Assembly: GCA_951812925.1 (NCBI GenBank)
Contig: OX638368.1
Span: 73,318,422-73,382,421, forward strand
Length of the DNA: 64,000 nt
Direction of reading: 5' to 3'
DNA from: Calliopum simillimum
Taxonomy: Eukaryota; Arthropoda; Insecta; Diptera; Lauxaniidae
The position numbers were made by a program, and so were the translations under genes. Shown here in pieces: positions 36,263 through 46,656 of this stretch (within the stretch, counting starts at the first letter, position 1; every line of letters begins with the position of its first letter). Under the pieces are notes generated by a model that was given only the letters and a program-made list of their open reading frames with translations, was not told where the DNA came from and did not search any database.

Positions 36263-39200
36263 CTAGCGATCAGGCAAGTCAAGGACATGGTAACGTTTTA
36301 ATCTCCTTGTTGTTAAGAAATTATCTAAGAGTTGTATGGCTAGTGTATTGACGTGATGATTAAGTCGGCTGACATATCTTCTGCTTATTTTGGATATTTC
36401 GGTTTTAACAAAAGGAATTTTTAAGTCCTTATGTATTTGTTCGTTTGTTACAAACCAGGGTGCATCAACTATGCTCCTTAGTGCCTTGGATTGATAACGT
36501 TGTATTAACTTAATGGCTGAGTTGCTTGCTGTACCCCATAGTTGGATTCCATAGGTCCAGATAGGCTTTAATATGGCCTTATACAGTCTTATTTTGTTTT
36601 CTAAACTAAGCTGAGATTTCGGATTAAGAAGTCAATACATTTTTTTGGTTTTTATTTTAAGTTGCTGTAGTTTCGCCTTGATATGGTTTTTCCATGTCAT
36701 CCTACGATCGAAGTGAACTCCAAGGTACTTGATATGGTTACTTTGTGGTATTTGTAAGCCATTTAAAGAGACGGGTGGGCAATCAGCTTTTCTTAGCGCA
36801 AAAGTAACTTGCACTGATTTTTCCGAGTTAACTTCAATTTTCCATTTTTTCAACCAACTCTCAATTTCATTAAGTTCAGCTTGCGCTTGTAGTGATGCTT
36901 CTGTTGGTGAAGAACTGCATGATATTATGGCAATATCATCCGCATAAGTTGCAATTTGGACATCATTATTTTTAGGTAAGTCAGCTGTGTAGATGGTGTA
37001 TAACACTATTCCCAAGACACTGCCTTGCGGGACACCTGCTTTAATAGCGAATATGTTCGATATATCACCTTGTATCTTAACATAAAAGTGGCGATCACTC
37101 AAGTAGGACCTTAAAAAGAGAAAGAATGGAGCAGGGAGTAACTGCTTTATTTTAAATAAAAGTCCTTGATGCCACACTCTATCAAAGGCTTGTTGAACAT
37201 CTAAGAACACACCATTACAAAACTGTTTATTTTCCAAAGCATCAGTAACAAAGTTGACAATTCGATGGCATTGTTCAGGAGTTCCGTGTGCATGTCTAAA
37301 CCCAAACTGATGTTCCGGTATAATGTCGCATTCCTTCAAAACAGGTAATATTCGTCTTAAGAATATTCTTTCGAATACTTTCGAGAACGTCACGAGCAAG
37401 CTAATTGGACGGTATGAAGTAATATTTTTCTCAAATTTGTTTGGTTTCTGAATCATGATGACCTCAGCGCACTTCCATTGAGTAGGAAAATAATCAAGCC
37501 TTAACATAGAGTTGAAAATAAAAGTTAAAAATAGTATGTCTTTTCTTGGAAGATGTTTCAATGCAACAGCATCAATTCGGTCATATCCAGGAGCTTTTTG
37601 ACAGCTAAGATGCTTAATTTCGTTTCTAACTTCAGTAGGAGATATATGTTTGATCGGCAAGCTCATTTGACAGGGCGAGTCCAGAAAATTTAAAATGTCT
37701 TCATCATTCGACACAGCGGCTGTTGGATGGGTTTGAAATATTTTGTATAGGTGTTCAGCAAAATCATAACTTTTTTCCTTACTAGACCGCAACCAAGCTC
37801 CGTTAGAAGACTGAATAGCAGCATTTCTTTTAGTAGGGCGCACAGTGCGAAATTTGGGAAATTTAGCGGAACTTTATTCAATTTTTGGAATACATAAAAT
37901 GCATAAGATTATTCATTATTTCAGTAGCTTCATATCCCACCTCAAAAACCTCATACTCAGTTTGGTAAAAAACTCTGCCAAACAACTGCAAAATGCACCT
38001 GAAACTTGCATTACTAATTCAATCATACTTTTTGCCTATTAAAAGCTTTTCGATTTGTTAAAGTTAATAGAGTGGTACATTCAAACGGTAAGTCAATAGG
38101 CCGCGAAATTTTTATCATTTATTTTTTGATAAAATTGTCTGTTGTTGGCATTCAAATAATTGCAAAATCTTTTCTTACTCGTATGTGATTTGTTTGTGAA
38201 AATTGTGCTTTTTAAGAAGTTGATAAGATTTACATTTTCAACTTCATTGGATACTTTAAAAGGTGTTGCCACAAATTGCCATTTGGAAACGCACAAAATT
38301 TTAAAGGTAGGTTTATCCTCTACTGGAAATACAAACATCTTCTGCGATATTTTGCGATCTTCTTTTCAACTAAACCTTTTCCAGAATGTCTTTGGAAATT
38401 TCATATAACACCGAAATTTCATGAAAAACCGACATCGGACGACATCGTTGGTTTTGTTTTGGAAAAAATAGGCTCACCAACACTAACATCTGACACTCTA
38501 CATAGTTTAAAGGTAACTATTCGTACGCTAGTTTATAATATACTAAAAAGGTAGAGGGTATCCTCTCGAAATTCAGAAGCATTTCTGAATAAAAATGCAA
38601 GAAATAGCAAATACCCCTTGTCTTACCCCCTTCATTTTTTATGGTGTTTTGATAAGAATATGGTTGTATCTATCAAGTTTCATAGCGATATCTGGTATGG
38701 GAGCAGAAATACAACGTTTTATGCATTTTCATATATGGGGGGTATAATAACCCCTTGTCTGATCCCCCTTAATTTTTGCATAGTGTTTTGCCAATTAAAT
38801 ATATATCCAAGTATTAAGTTTCATAACTATAACTGCTGTATGTGCTGAGATATGAATTAAGTTCCGCTAGACTCTGAAAATTTCGCACTGTGGGGCGCTT
38901 TAAATACTTTGTTGCTTTCCAAAGGTTATGTTCAGTATTCCTGCAAGGTAAATCAAGATTTAATAGAAATTGCGCGGTTGACTCGTTCTTTAATTCAGCC
39001 AGTCTCTGCTTAAGATCTTTGGCTGCTTTATTAAACTTTTTCTTGTCAGCAGGACTTCGACTTATATGCCAGTATTTTCTTAACTTCCGCTTTTCTCTTA
39101 TTAATATTCTTAACTCTGCAGAGAGTGCAGGATTGTTCAATTTTATTGTATTTTCAGGTGGTGTAGCTAGGAAAGCAGCTTCATGTATCAAGTTTGTGAA

Positions 39201-39932
39201 TTTTTCAATAGCATCATCAATATCTAGCCCAGATTTTAGTGAACAATTTAGATTAACTTGATTTGCTATCCAATTTTGAAATAATAATAAATTTGCTTTA
39301 GGAGGTAGTACACGATAGTTTTTTGCTGCATTTTGGATCGCTGTGCTGTAGGAAACTATAATAGGTGAGTGATCGGAGCTTAAATCATAACTCTCCGTTA
39401 TACCAAGGTGTTCAGGGGAAATGCCTGAATACACCACGAAATCGATAAGTGGGTGTTCCAGTAGAAAGCGATTTGAAATTATTCATCATCAAGCATTTAT
39501 AAAGCTCCCTTCCTTTTGGATTTACTAATCGAGAACCCCACCAAGGATGTTTGGCATTATAATCACCTCCAACAATAAATTTAGGACCCAGTTTATTAAA
39601 CAAATTCAAATAGTCATTCGCTTTTACAGAAAAGCGAGGTGGAAAGTAAACTGCGCAAAGGCATACGTCGAACTGAACGCATTTTATTTTGATGCACGTA
39701 GCTTGAACCGAAAATTCTTGAATGGGATCCATTATATCGTATCTTAAAGCATTTCTGATAAGAATTGCTGAACATCATAGCCTAATATTTTAAAATAGCT
39801 TCTGTCTGTAAAGTGTGTCTCTGAAACTAGTAGAACGTCAATATTGTTATAGTTAAGGAACATTTTAATTTCTTCTGTATGGTTGGATATGCCATTAGCA
39901 TTCCATATTGCAATACGCAAATCTATTTGCAT
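36263..39932 (-). pseudogene. Jockey-like ORF2: endonuclease plus reverse transcriptase, broken
   Basis: APE-type endonuclease motifs: WNANGI (start, 39932), SETH, GDYNAKHPWWGS, SDHSPI. Reverse transcriptase motifs: YRPISLL, HQFGFRHAHGT, FLDVQQAFDRVWH, GVPQGSVLG, ATYADDIAII, YLGVHFD. The C-terminal part ends TAG at 36263-36265. Lesions: frame changes near 39740 (probably with a deletion) and near 39425, the Transib insertion 37841-38892, and an in-frame TGA at 36632-36634 where the next codons continue in frame. 39437-36635 becomes one open frame if the 1057-bp insertion (element plus one TSD) is ignored. Confidence 0.9.
37841..38892. mobile_element. Transib-like non-autonomous element 2 (1052 bp)
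   Basis: CACAGTGCGAAATTT ends with perfect, GC-rich 5-bp TSD GGGCG (37836-37840, 38893-38897). Inserted in the LINE reverse transcriptase frame. The frame on both sides (37843 side and 39437 side) is in register once 1057 bp are removed, which proves the boundaries. No transposase. Few differences from element 1. Confidence 0.9.
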
Positions 39933-41067
39933 AATTTCTTAACTAAAATTGTTAACATATTTAACAGATTATTTGTTAGCTCGAACTGTTTAGCAAGTAG
40001 GTCTTCAATCCTCTTAAATGGGCTTAAATCGTTTGGCTGCAAATTTTCTTTTAAAGCATGGGCATAAGATGGATGGTTTAAATTGTCTCTATAATTCGCT
40101 TCTGAAGTAAATTGTTGTTGATAGTGAAAGGGACTGCTTTCAGTCGAGTTGCATTCTGCCTTGTAGATTTTCTGGCTACTAGTTCTTGATAAACTTTGCA
40201 TCCTTTGTAACTAGCGGCGTGATTTTGCGAACAATTAGCACATTTAGCAGGGCTATCTTGACCCTTTTGACAGTCTTTAGTTGCATGATTCAATGAACAC
40301 TTTACACATTTAAATATCTTAGTACAATATGCTTTGGTGTGACCATATTCTTGACAGCGATGACATTGTGGAATATCTTTTTGTTTGTGTGGTGGTTCAA
40401 CTTTGATTATTGCATTGCCTATATGCCTAACATCGTAAATATCTTTATTGTTGCCATTTGGCTCAAGGTCAACAAAAAACATATGCAATGGCTCTTTGGT
40501 TATACGACTGCGAATATTGGTGATACTTTTTACATGGTGACCTAGCTCTTCTTACTCTTTTTTAATAGTTTCTACTGGCATAGAATGATGCAAGTTTTTG
40601 AATACAACTCTAAAAGCTCTTTCTTCCTTAAGTTGATAGGTATGAAACTTGACTTTCTCTTTAACAAGGTGAGTTATTAATTTCCTAAAGCTGTCGACTG
40701 ACTTAACCATCACTCTAACGTGACCATCACGGTGAGTTTTGTAGCTATACTCATCTTTTGGAATAACTGCAGAAATAAATTTAATCATAGCGCTGACATC
40801 ATTAACATTGGCGAAGTAAATAGGTGGTGGTTTTGGTGCAGTTGTATTCTCGGTATCCATTTCATTAGAATGTTCGTTTACATCGTTTTCTAGCACAGCA
40901 AATATATTGGAACCTGAAGTACTGGCAGTGTTGTCATCAACATTCTGTCGTTTTCGTAAAACAGTTGGTGATTCTGCACTATGACGTTTTTTATTTTTTG
41001 GCGCAACAACTTTCTGCCATTCAACGGCACCATCATCTTCTTCTTCATCACTCATGCTAATATAAGT
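39923..41067 (-). pseudogene. Jockey-like ORF1 (gag-like, zinc knuckles), broken
   Basis: Likely start MSDEEEDDGAVEW near 41055; the longer upstream frame to 41193 lies in the 5' UTR. An RRM-like/Pre-C2HC region (AMIKFISAVIPKDEYSYKTHRDGHVRVMV context) is followed by three CCHC-type knuckles (CHRCQEYGHTKAYC, CVKCSLNHATKDC, CANCSQNHAASYKGC). An in-frame TAA at 40552-40554 interrupts it, with the same frame continuing below. A frame change near 40100-40200 moves to the C-terminal part that ends at 39923. Its product would package LINE RNA. Confidence 0.87.
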
Positions 41068-43002
41068 ACTAGCAGTTGATTGAAGAATGTACAATAACTG
41101 TTCTTTTTTTTTTTTGTTTGTTTTGATTTTAACTTTATGAGAAAGCACACGATATAGAAAATACGTCTGTTCGCCTTGGCGATCAAATGACAACTATAAT
41201 GAGCGAGATATGATAATTCTTACATACTTGGTATATTTTGTAAAGTTCTGATTTTGAGTATTTTTGTTTCACAGTGTATTTTGCATCCACAACTTAAGAT
41301 TTTTTGATGTTTATTACCTTACGTTAAAGGACGATAAACAGCGCAACTTTCAGGACCTAGAATGTCATAATCCGTTTGTAGTTTCCTTTCGAATTTGAGC
41401 CTAAGAGTTTGGACTTTTTTAAATTTTTGTCAAATACGGCTTTTTTTGAGTATGAGCGACTGTATTCACTAAATATCGTAAAAAATGTGTACTATTATAT
41501 CCCAAAAACTGTAGGAAATATATTTTGCTCCTGTTAGTCATCTTTCCACAGCTAACAGTTTTGTGATAAAAAAATCGAATTTTTAGAAGTTTTTATTTCG
41601 AAACAACCTATTGATGTTTTTGCTTGCAAATTTTCCCAAAATGTTTGTAAAGAATTTAAGATAAAGTCAAAAGCTTTCAAACGTAGTCTTTAGAATAGAA
41701 ATCGGTTGAAATTTACGCGAGATATGACAGTTTTTATATACTCTGTGATACAAAAAAATAACCAAAAATCATATCTGCACAATAAAAGAATACTCTTATA
41801 TCTCTCTCTTATAACTTTTATATCTTGCGTAAATTCCAACCGATTTCTTTTTAAAAGACCACGTTTGAAAGTTTCTAACTTTTTCTTAAGTGCCCTTTTA
41901 ATTTTTTGGAAAATTTGTAAGCAAAAACATCAAAAGGTCGCTTCAAAATAAAAATTTCTAAATATATGATTTTTTTTTCACAAAAATCGGCCTCTAGGGC
42001 ACAAACTGTTAGCTGTGGAAAGACGACTAACAGGAGCAAAATATAGCAAAATATATTTCTTACAGTTTTTGGGATATAATACATAGTACACATTTTTTAC
42101 GGTATTTAGGGAATACAGTCGCTCATACTCAAAAAAAGCCGTATTTGACAAAAATTGAAAAAAAATCCAAACTCTCAGGCTGAAATTCGCAAGGAAACTA
42201 CAAACCGATTTTTACATTCTTGGTCCTGAAAGTTGCGCTGTTTATCGTCCTTTTACGTAAGGAAGTAAACATAAAAAAATCTTAAGTTTTGGATGCGAAA
42301 TACACTGTGAAACAAAAATACCCAAAATCATAACTTTACAAAAAATACCAAGTATGTAAAAACTGTCTTATCTCGCGGAAATTTCGACCGATTCCTACTT
42401 CGAAGACCACGTTTGAAAGCTCTTGACTTCTTCATTAGTTTCTTATTATAATTTTGGATTGTTTTAAAACAAAAACATAAAAAGGTCGCTTTTACATGAT
42501 ATACAATTATTTATAACAAATTTCGGCCTCTAGCGGGAAACAGATTACTTTTGGAATAAAGATTTCAAAGCAAAACTATAAGAAAACAGATTTCCTACAT
42601 TTATTGAGGTCTAAAGTTTTTGTGTGTCTCTTGTATCTTGAATTATAGGAAAAAAAACGTTTTTTGAATCAAAAAATTTTAACTTCTTCCGGGACTTCCA
42701 TAGGGCAAACTTCACTGCAGAACAATGATAAAAAACAAAAAATGTAGAAAATTAATCCCTTTCAAAGGTTTAGAATGAATTACTACCAATAGTTTCGTGG
42801 TTTTTGAGATAAAATAAAAAACTGCGAAAAAACAATGATTTTTGTCATTTAGACCTTCATTCAAGCCCCGGGCGGGCCATCTTTTCGGGGGTTTTGACCA
42901 AAACTAAGTATGCAGTTTTTGTTTTAAGATCTTAATCTATGATAATTTTTGATGCACTAAATTTTTTTTTCTATTTGAATTTTGCTGCACCCTAATATAG
43001 AA

Positions 43003-43714
43003 CTAACAAAATCATAGACAGCCAAACGGCTGTACAGTCTTTCAGGCAGAAGTTTATGCTGTTCTTAAAGTCGCAATTTCTTGGAAACGTTCTTATTTAT
43101 TAACCTTGATAGCCAGGTGGCCATCAAAGCAATTTCATCATATCATATTACTTCAAAACTTGTATTAAGCTGTTAAGAAGGTTCTTTTGCGATATTTGTG
43201 AGGACTACAGTATGACACTTTGCTGGGTACCCGGTCATATTAATTGCTGATGAACTAGCTAGGAAAGGTTCAAACCAGAATACTCTTATGGCTGACCTTT
43301 CAATAAGAAAACACACTAGCGTAATCAAGGGAACAATCGAATGTCAATGTATTCAGCTTGCTAATTCCAGACGGTCAAATCTACAAACTTGAAAGCATAT
43401 TAGATCAATTTATTTTGCCATCCTTAAGTATGAATCGAAATAAATTTTTTATAGCAATGGAGAAAAACAATGTACGCAACTTAATTGGTGCTATCACTAA
43501 AAACTGTGGCATAGAAAACCATACATTTGTAGAAGTCATTTCTTTGGTCATTTCAATTTCGAACCGCTTGGCTCACTATCTGAATTGTGTCTTAAATCCA
43601 TATGGTAGTATATGCATTAGAGCGCTCACAAGATATATGAAATGTGTAAAGTTGAGAATTTGTTTGCTCCCCGTCCATTTCCTGAAATTAGAGGTCAAAA
43701 AAAAAAAAAAAAAA
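43003..43714 (+). pseudogene. LINE RNase H relic, 3' piece with poly(A)
   Basis: After the TSD one reads (with frame shifts) ELTKS, TVFQAEVYAVLKVA, LDSQVAIKAIS, WVPGH and ADELARKGS: the remaining RNase H motifs, with E, D and the late D present. Then comes a C-terminal LINE tail (NLIGAITKNCG) and an A run at about 43697-43714. Plus strand, older and more damaged than the jockey-like LINE. Confidence 0.85.
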
Positions 43715-43764
43715 TAGATCTCAAAAAAAAAATTTGGAATCGGCAGTGGAAAAAACCCAGCCGG

Positions 43765-45896
43765 TTTTCGATCAAAGGTCGAAAAATTGACTAAAAAAAG
43801 GCAAGTCGCTTTGACTGCCCGTTACTTCAAAACCATTCATTTTTTTATAATATTTTCAAGACAACTTTTGTAGAGCATGACTAGGTCAACATCTTCTTCT
43901 TAAAGGTTTTGGTCCATTTTTTAAGAAAATTTTCATGATTTTTTTTCTATAAATTGGTTTTTTGCAATATTCAAAGGGCGGAATATTTGTTCTGGAATTT
44001 TTATATTGCATGGGATTAAATGTTGATTAATTAAACAAAAAAAATTATTTATAAAAATTAAGTTTTAAGGTATGGAGCCAGTCTCAATGTTGGAAAAAAA
44101 TGAGTATTTTAATTTTTTTCTTTTAATCGCTACTTTATTGGATGCAACAAAATGCATTGCTAGTTTTTATTACATGCATCATTTAGAACTGCTTTTTGCC
44201 TTCAAAATGAGCTATGAAATGGGTTTGTGCAACTTTTTTTCAAAAAGTAATGATAATTTTAAAATGACATCATGAAAGTTAAGGGGGGCTTCTCATGTAA
44301 AATTTTCAAAAAATCGATTTTTTTTTTTTTTCATAGGTTGATAGAATAACGTCTTGGGAGTATATTCCCAAAGTTTCATGACTCAACTCTAAATATTATG
44401 GAAAATATGATTGATTGAACCAGCGAGCTCATGTAAAATTTTCAAAAAATCGATTTTTTTTTTAAACTTTAAATCATTTTTTCTCAAGACGTTTTTTTTC
44501 AAGACGTGATTTCAATATTGTAGTATCGAATTTTTTGGAGTTGCAGACATTCATGCACTCAGGGGAACCCTGCTGAATAATAAAAAAATTTTAATTTGAA
44601 TACATGACCTAGAGCCAGTTAAAAAAATTTTGTTTTATGTTTCAGATAAAAACTTTGGGCTCCACAATGTACCGCGATAAATCCGACTTATTAAATGTCG
44701 CCACACGCGACATTTAATAAGTCCGCCATTTTGTCACTAGTTTTTGAAAAAATGCTTTTTTTATAGTTCAAACATGTTCTTAAATATATGCAAAAAATTA
44801 TTTGTGTGTTTTTATTTTTCGAGTGAAAAACAATCCCGAAAAACAACTACTTTTTGACGTGTTACATGAGAAGCCCCCCTTAAAAATCTTGTATGGATTT
44901 TCTATAGCAATTGCCATATTACTATATCTTTTATAATGTTATTTTAAAATGGTCATAACTTTTTAAAGAAAAATCATACAAGACTATTCTGTAACTCATT
45001 TTGAAGAAGAAAAACAGTACTAAATGACGCATTTAACAAAACAGACCAAAACGATTTTGTGAGTGTTCTACACAACCTCAAAAATCGTGTTTTTTGAACA
45101 TTAGGGGTAAGATTTCTCACAAACCATAAGTGATACAGCAATTTCGAATTCAGCATTAATAATTACATCAAAATGACTATTTTGGTTTTGGTTTGAAGTC
45201 GTTTTTTTTTTAAATACCGTTTTTCGACCTCCTTTTAAAAACCATGCCATGAACCGATTTTGAAAACTTTTTTTTTCTTATTCAGTAAATGCTCAGGTGC
45301 AATTTCACATCTTTATGCAGTTTTCGACAACTTGATTGAAATTTTTTCCTGAACTGCGTGCACGAAATTCGAAATTTTCAATTATCTCTGCTGGAACAGC
45401 CTAAAAGCGCACTAAAGCGGAAATTAATGCTTTTTTCGTGTTCAGCAATCCTAAATTAGTTCAGGAAATATGACTACTAAATTCTTACCAAATTAAAAAT
45501 TAAGAAGAAAAAATAAAAAAATAAATTTTTTTCTTAACTTTGAAACGGGCTCCATTTCTTAAAAACTAATATTTTTTAGTAATTTTTCTTTTAAATTAAT
45601 CAACATTTAATTTCCTACAATACAGAAATTCCAGAACAAATATTCCAACCTTTAAAAATTACAAAAAACAAATTTATAGAAAAAAAGTCATGCAAATTTT
45701 CTTAAAAAATTTAAGTTTTTGTACCGAAACAACAATAAATTTAACTTTTGGACCAAAACTTTTTAAAAAGATAATGTTGACCTAGTCATTGTCTACAAAA
45801 GTTGTCTTTAAAATGAAAAAATGAACAGTTTTGAAGTAACGGGCAGTCAAAGCTACTTGCCTTTTTTTAGTCAATTTTTCGACCTTTGATCGAAAA
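43765..45896. mobile_element. Foldback element containing TTAA MITE 2
   Basis: Ends TTTTCGATCAAAGGTCGAAA, inverted, continuing through GACTAAAAAAAGGCAAGT and CGGGCAGTCAAAG / CTTTGACTGCCCG. Long arms (43765-44080 against 45540-45896). No TSD was recognised. The centre is displaced from the TTAA MITE within it. No coding capacity. Confidence 0.75.
44283..44879. mobile_element. TTAA-flanked MITE 2 (piggyBac-type target), 597 bp
   Basis: Flanked by TTAA (44279-44282, 44880-44883), inverted ends GGGGGGCTTCTCATGTAA. AAAAAATCGATTTTT follows the left end, as in 30431-31094, and recurs near 44445. Contains CGACATTTAATAAGTC motifs as an internal inverted pair (about 44680-44730). Confidence 0.85.
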
Positions 45897-46656
45897 ATAT
45901 TTGACCGTGCCCGCAAGGCCGTTGAACGTCGGAAAAACGCTATTTTTATGAAAAAATAGGGCTTTAATCGCAAGAATCAGTCCTATCTTTGAAGCTTTTT
46001 GACATAAGTGAATGAGATTTGGTATGTATATGAACAATGCTTGAGTTACATGCATCCAATACAAAAATGGGCGAAGCCATGCCCCCTCGACCCGAAATTC
46101 ATGTATCTCTGGAAATATTGTACTCAGGGGAATGAGATTCGGTACATATGTAATTGGCACTGGGAAAAAAAATTTGCTAAAAAATGGGTGGGGCCACGCC
46201 CCCTCCCTCCAAAAAATCAAATTTGTCATATCTCTGAAACTATTTGACACCTATGAATAAGATTTGATTTCAGGTATAGTGAAGCGAACACGATATGACA
46301 CTGTAAAAATGTTAAACCACAGCAGTTTTTTTTTCTATTCTTATTTTGGTCTCCTAGGTATAGACACTAAGCAAAAGAAATTTGGTCAGATCGGAACATA
46401 TTTGACCGTGCCTGCAGGCCGTTTAAGGTCGGAAAAACGCTATTTATATGAAAATAAGGAAACATTCAATCCTATCTTTGAAAATATTTGACATAGGAGG
46501 ATGAGATTTACTACATATATGAACAATACTTGAGTAAATAGTATCCAATAAAAAATGGGCATCGCCACGTCCTCTCCACCCGAAATTTGTCGTATCTCTG
46601 AAAATATTTGACTCAGGTTAATGAGGTTTGGTACATATCTAATTGTATGTATGTAT
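45897..46656 (+). repeat. ~500-bp tandem repeats, left array
   Basis: TTTGACCGTGCC(C/T)GCA..GGCCGTT starts a unit at about 45902 and again at about 46404, a 502-bp period. Each unit contains several sub-repeats with 'GGGGCCACGCCCCCT'-like boxes and 'ATATCTCTGAAA' boxes. The second unit is cut by the element at 46657. The inverted counterpart lies at 52520-54480. Confidence 0.8.

Larger units (their letters stand above)
36059..41199 (-). mobile_element. Jockey-like LINE, nearly full length
   Basis: Minus-strand non-LTR retrotransposon: gag-like ORF1, ORF2 with endonuclease and reverse transcriptase, short 3' UTR and poly(A) (T run 36059-36074). Imperfect 12-bp TSDs TG(C/A)GCGAGATAT at 36047-36058 and 41200-41211. 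No RNase H, as in jockey. A Transib-like insertion, two premature stops and frame changes make it inactive. Confidence 0.9.
35523..42994. mobile_element. Palindromic hAT-like element, 2.3 kb before LINE insertion
   Basis: Ends TAGGGTGCAGCA, inverted, with perfect 8-bp TSD ATATAGAA (35515-35522, 42995-43002). The arms pair along 35600-36046 against 42480-42920 and, nearer the centre (about 41790), 41230-41700 against 41740-42330. The left arm is split by a jockey-like LINE (36059-41199). Removing the LINE leaves one continuous palindrome of about 2.3 kb. No transposase. TIR and TSD fit hAT. Confidence 0.85.

Noticed and set aside
36059..41199. Endogenous retrovirus or LTR element
   Set aside because: No LTRs, protease or integrase; poly(A) end, APE-type endonuclease and RT order are those of a LINE.
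43358..43717. 119-residue frame as a new gene
   Set aside because: It covers the C-terminal tail of the LINE relic plus its poly(A) tail (Lys run), partly in the wrong frame.
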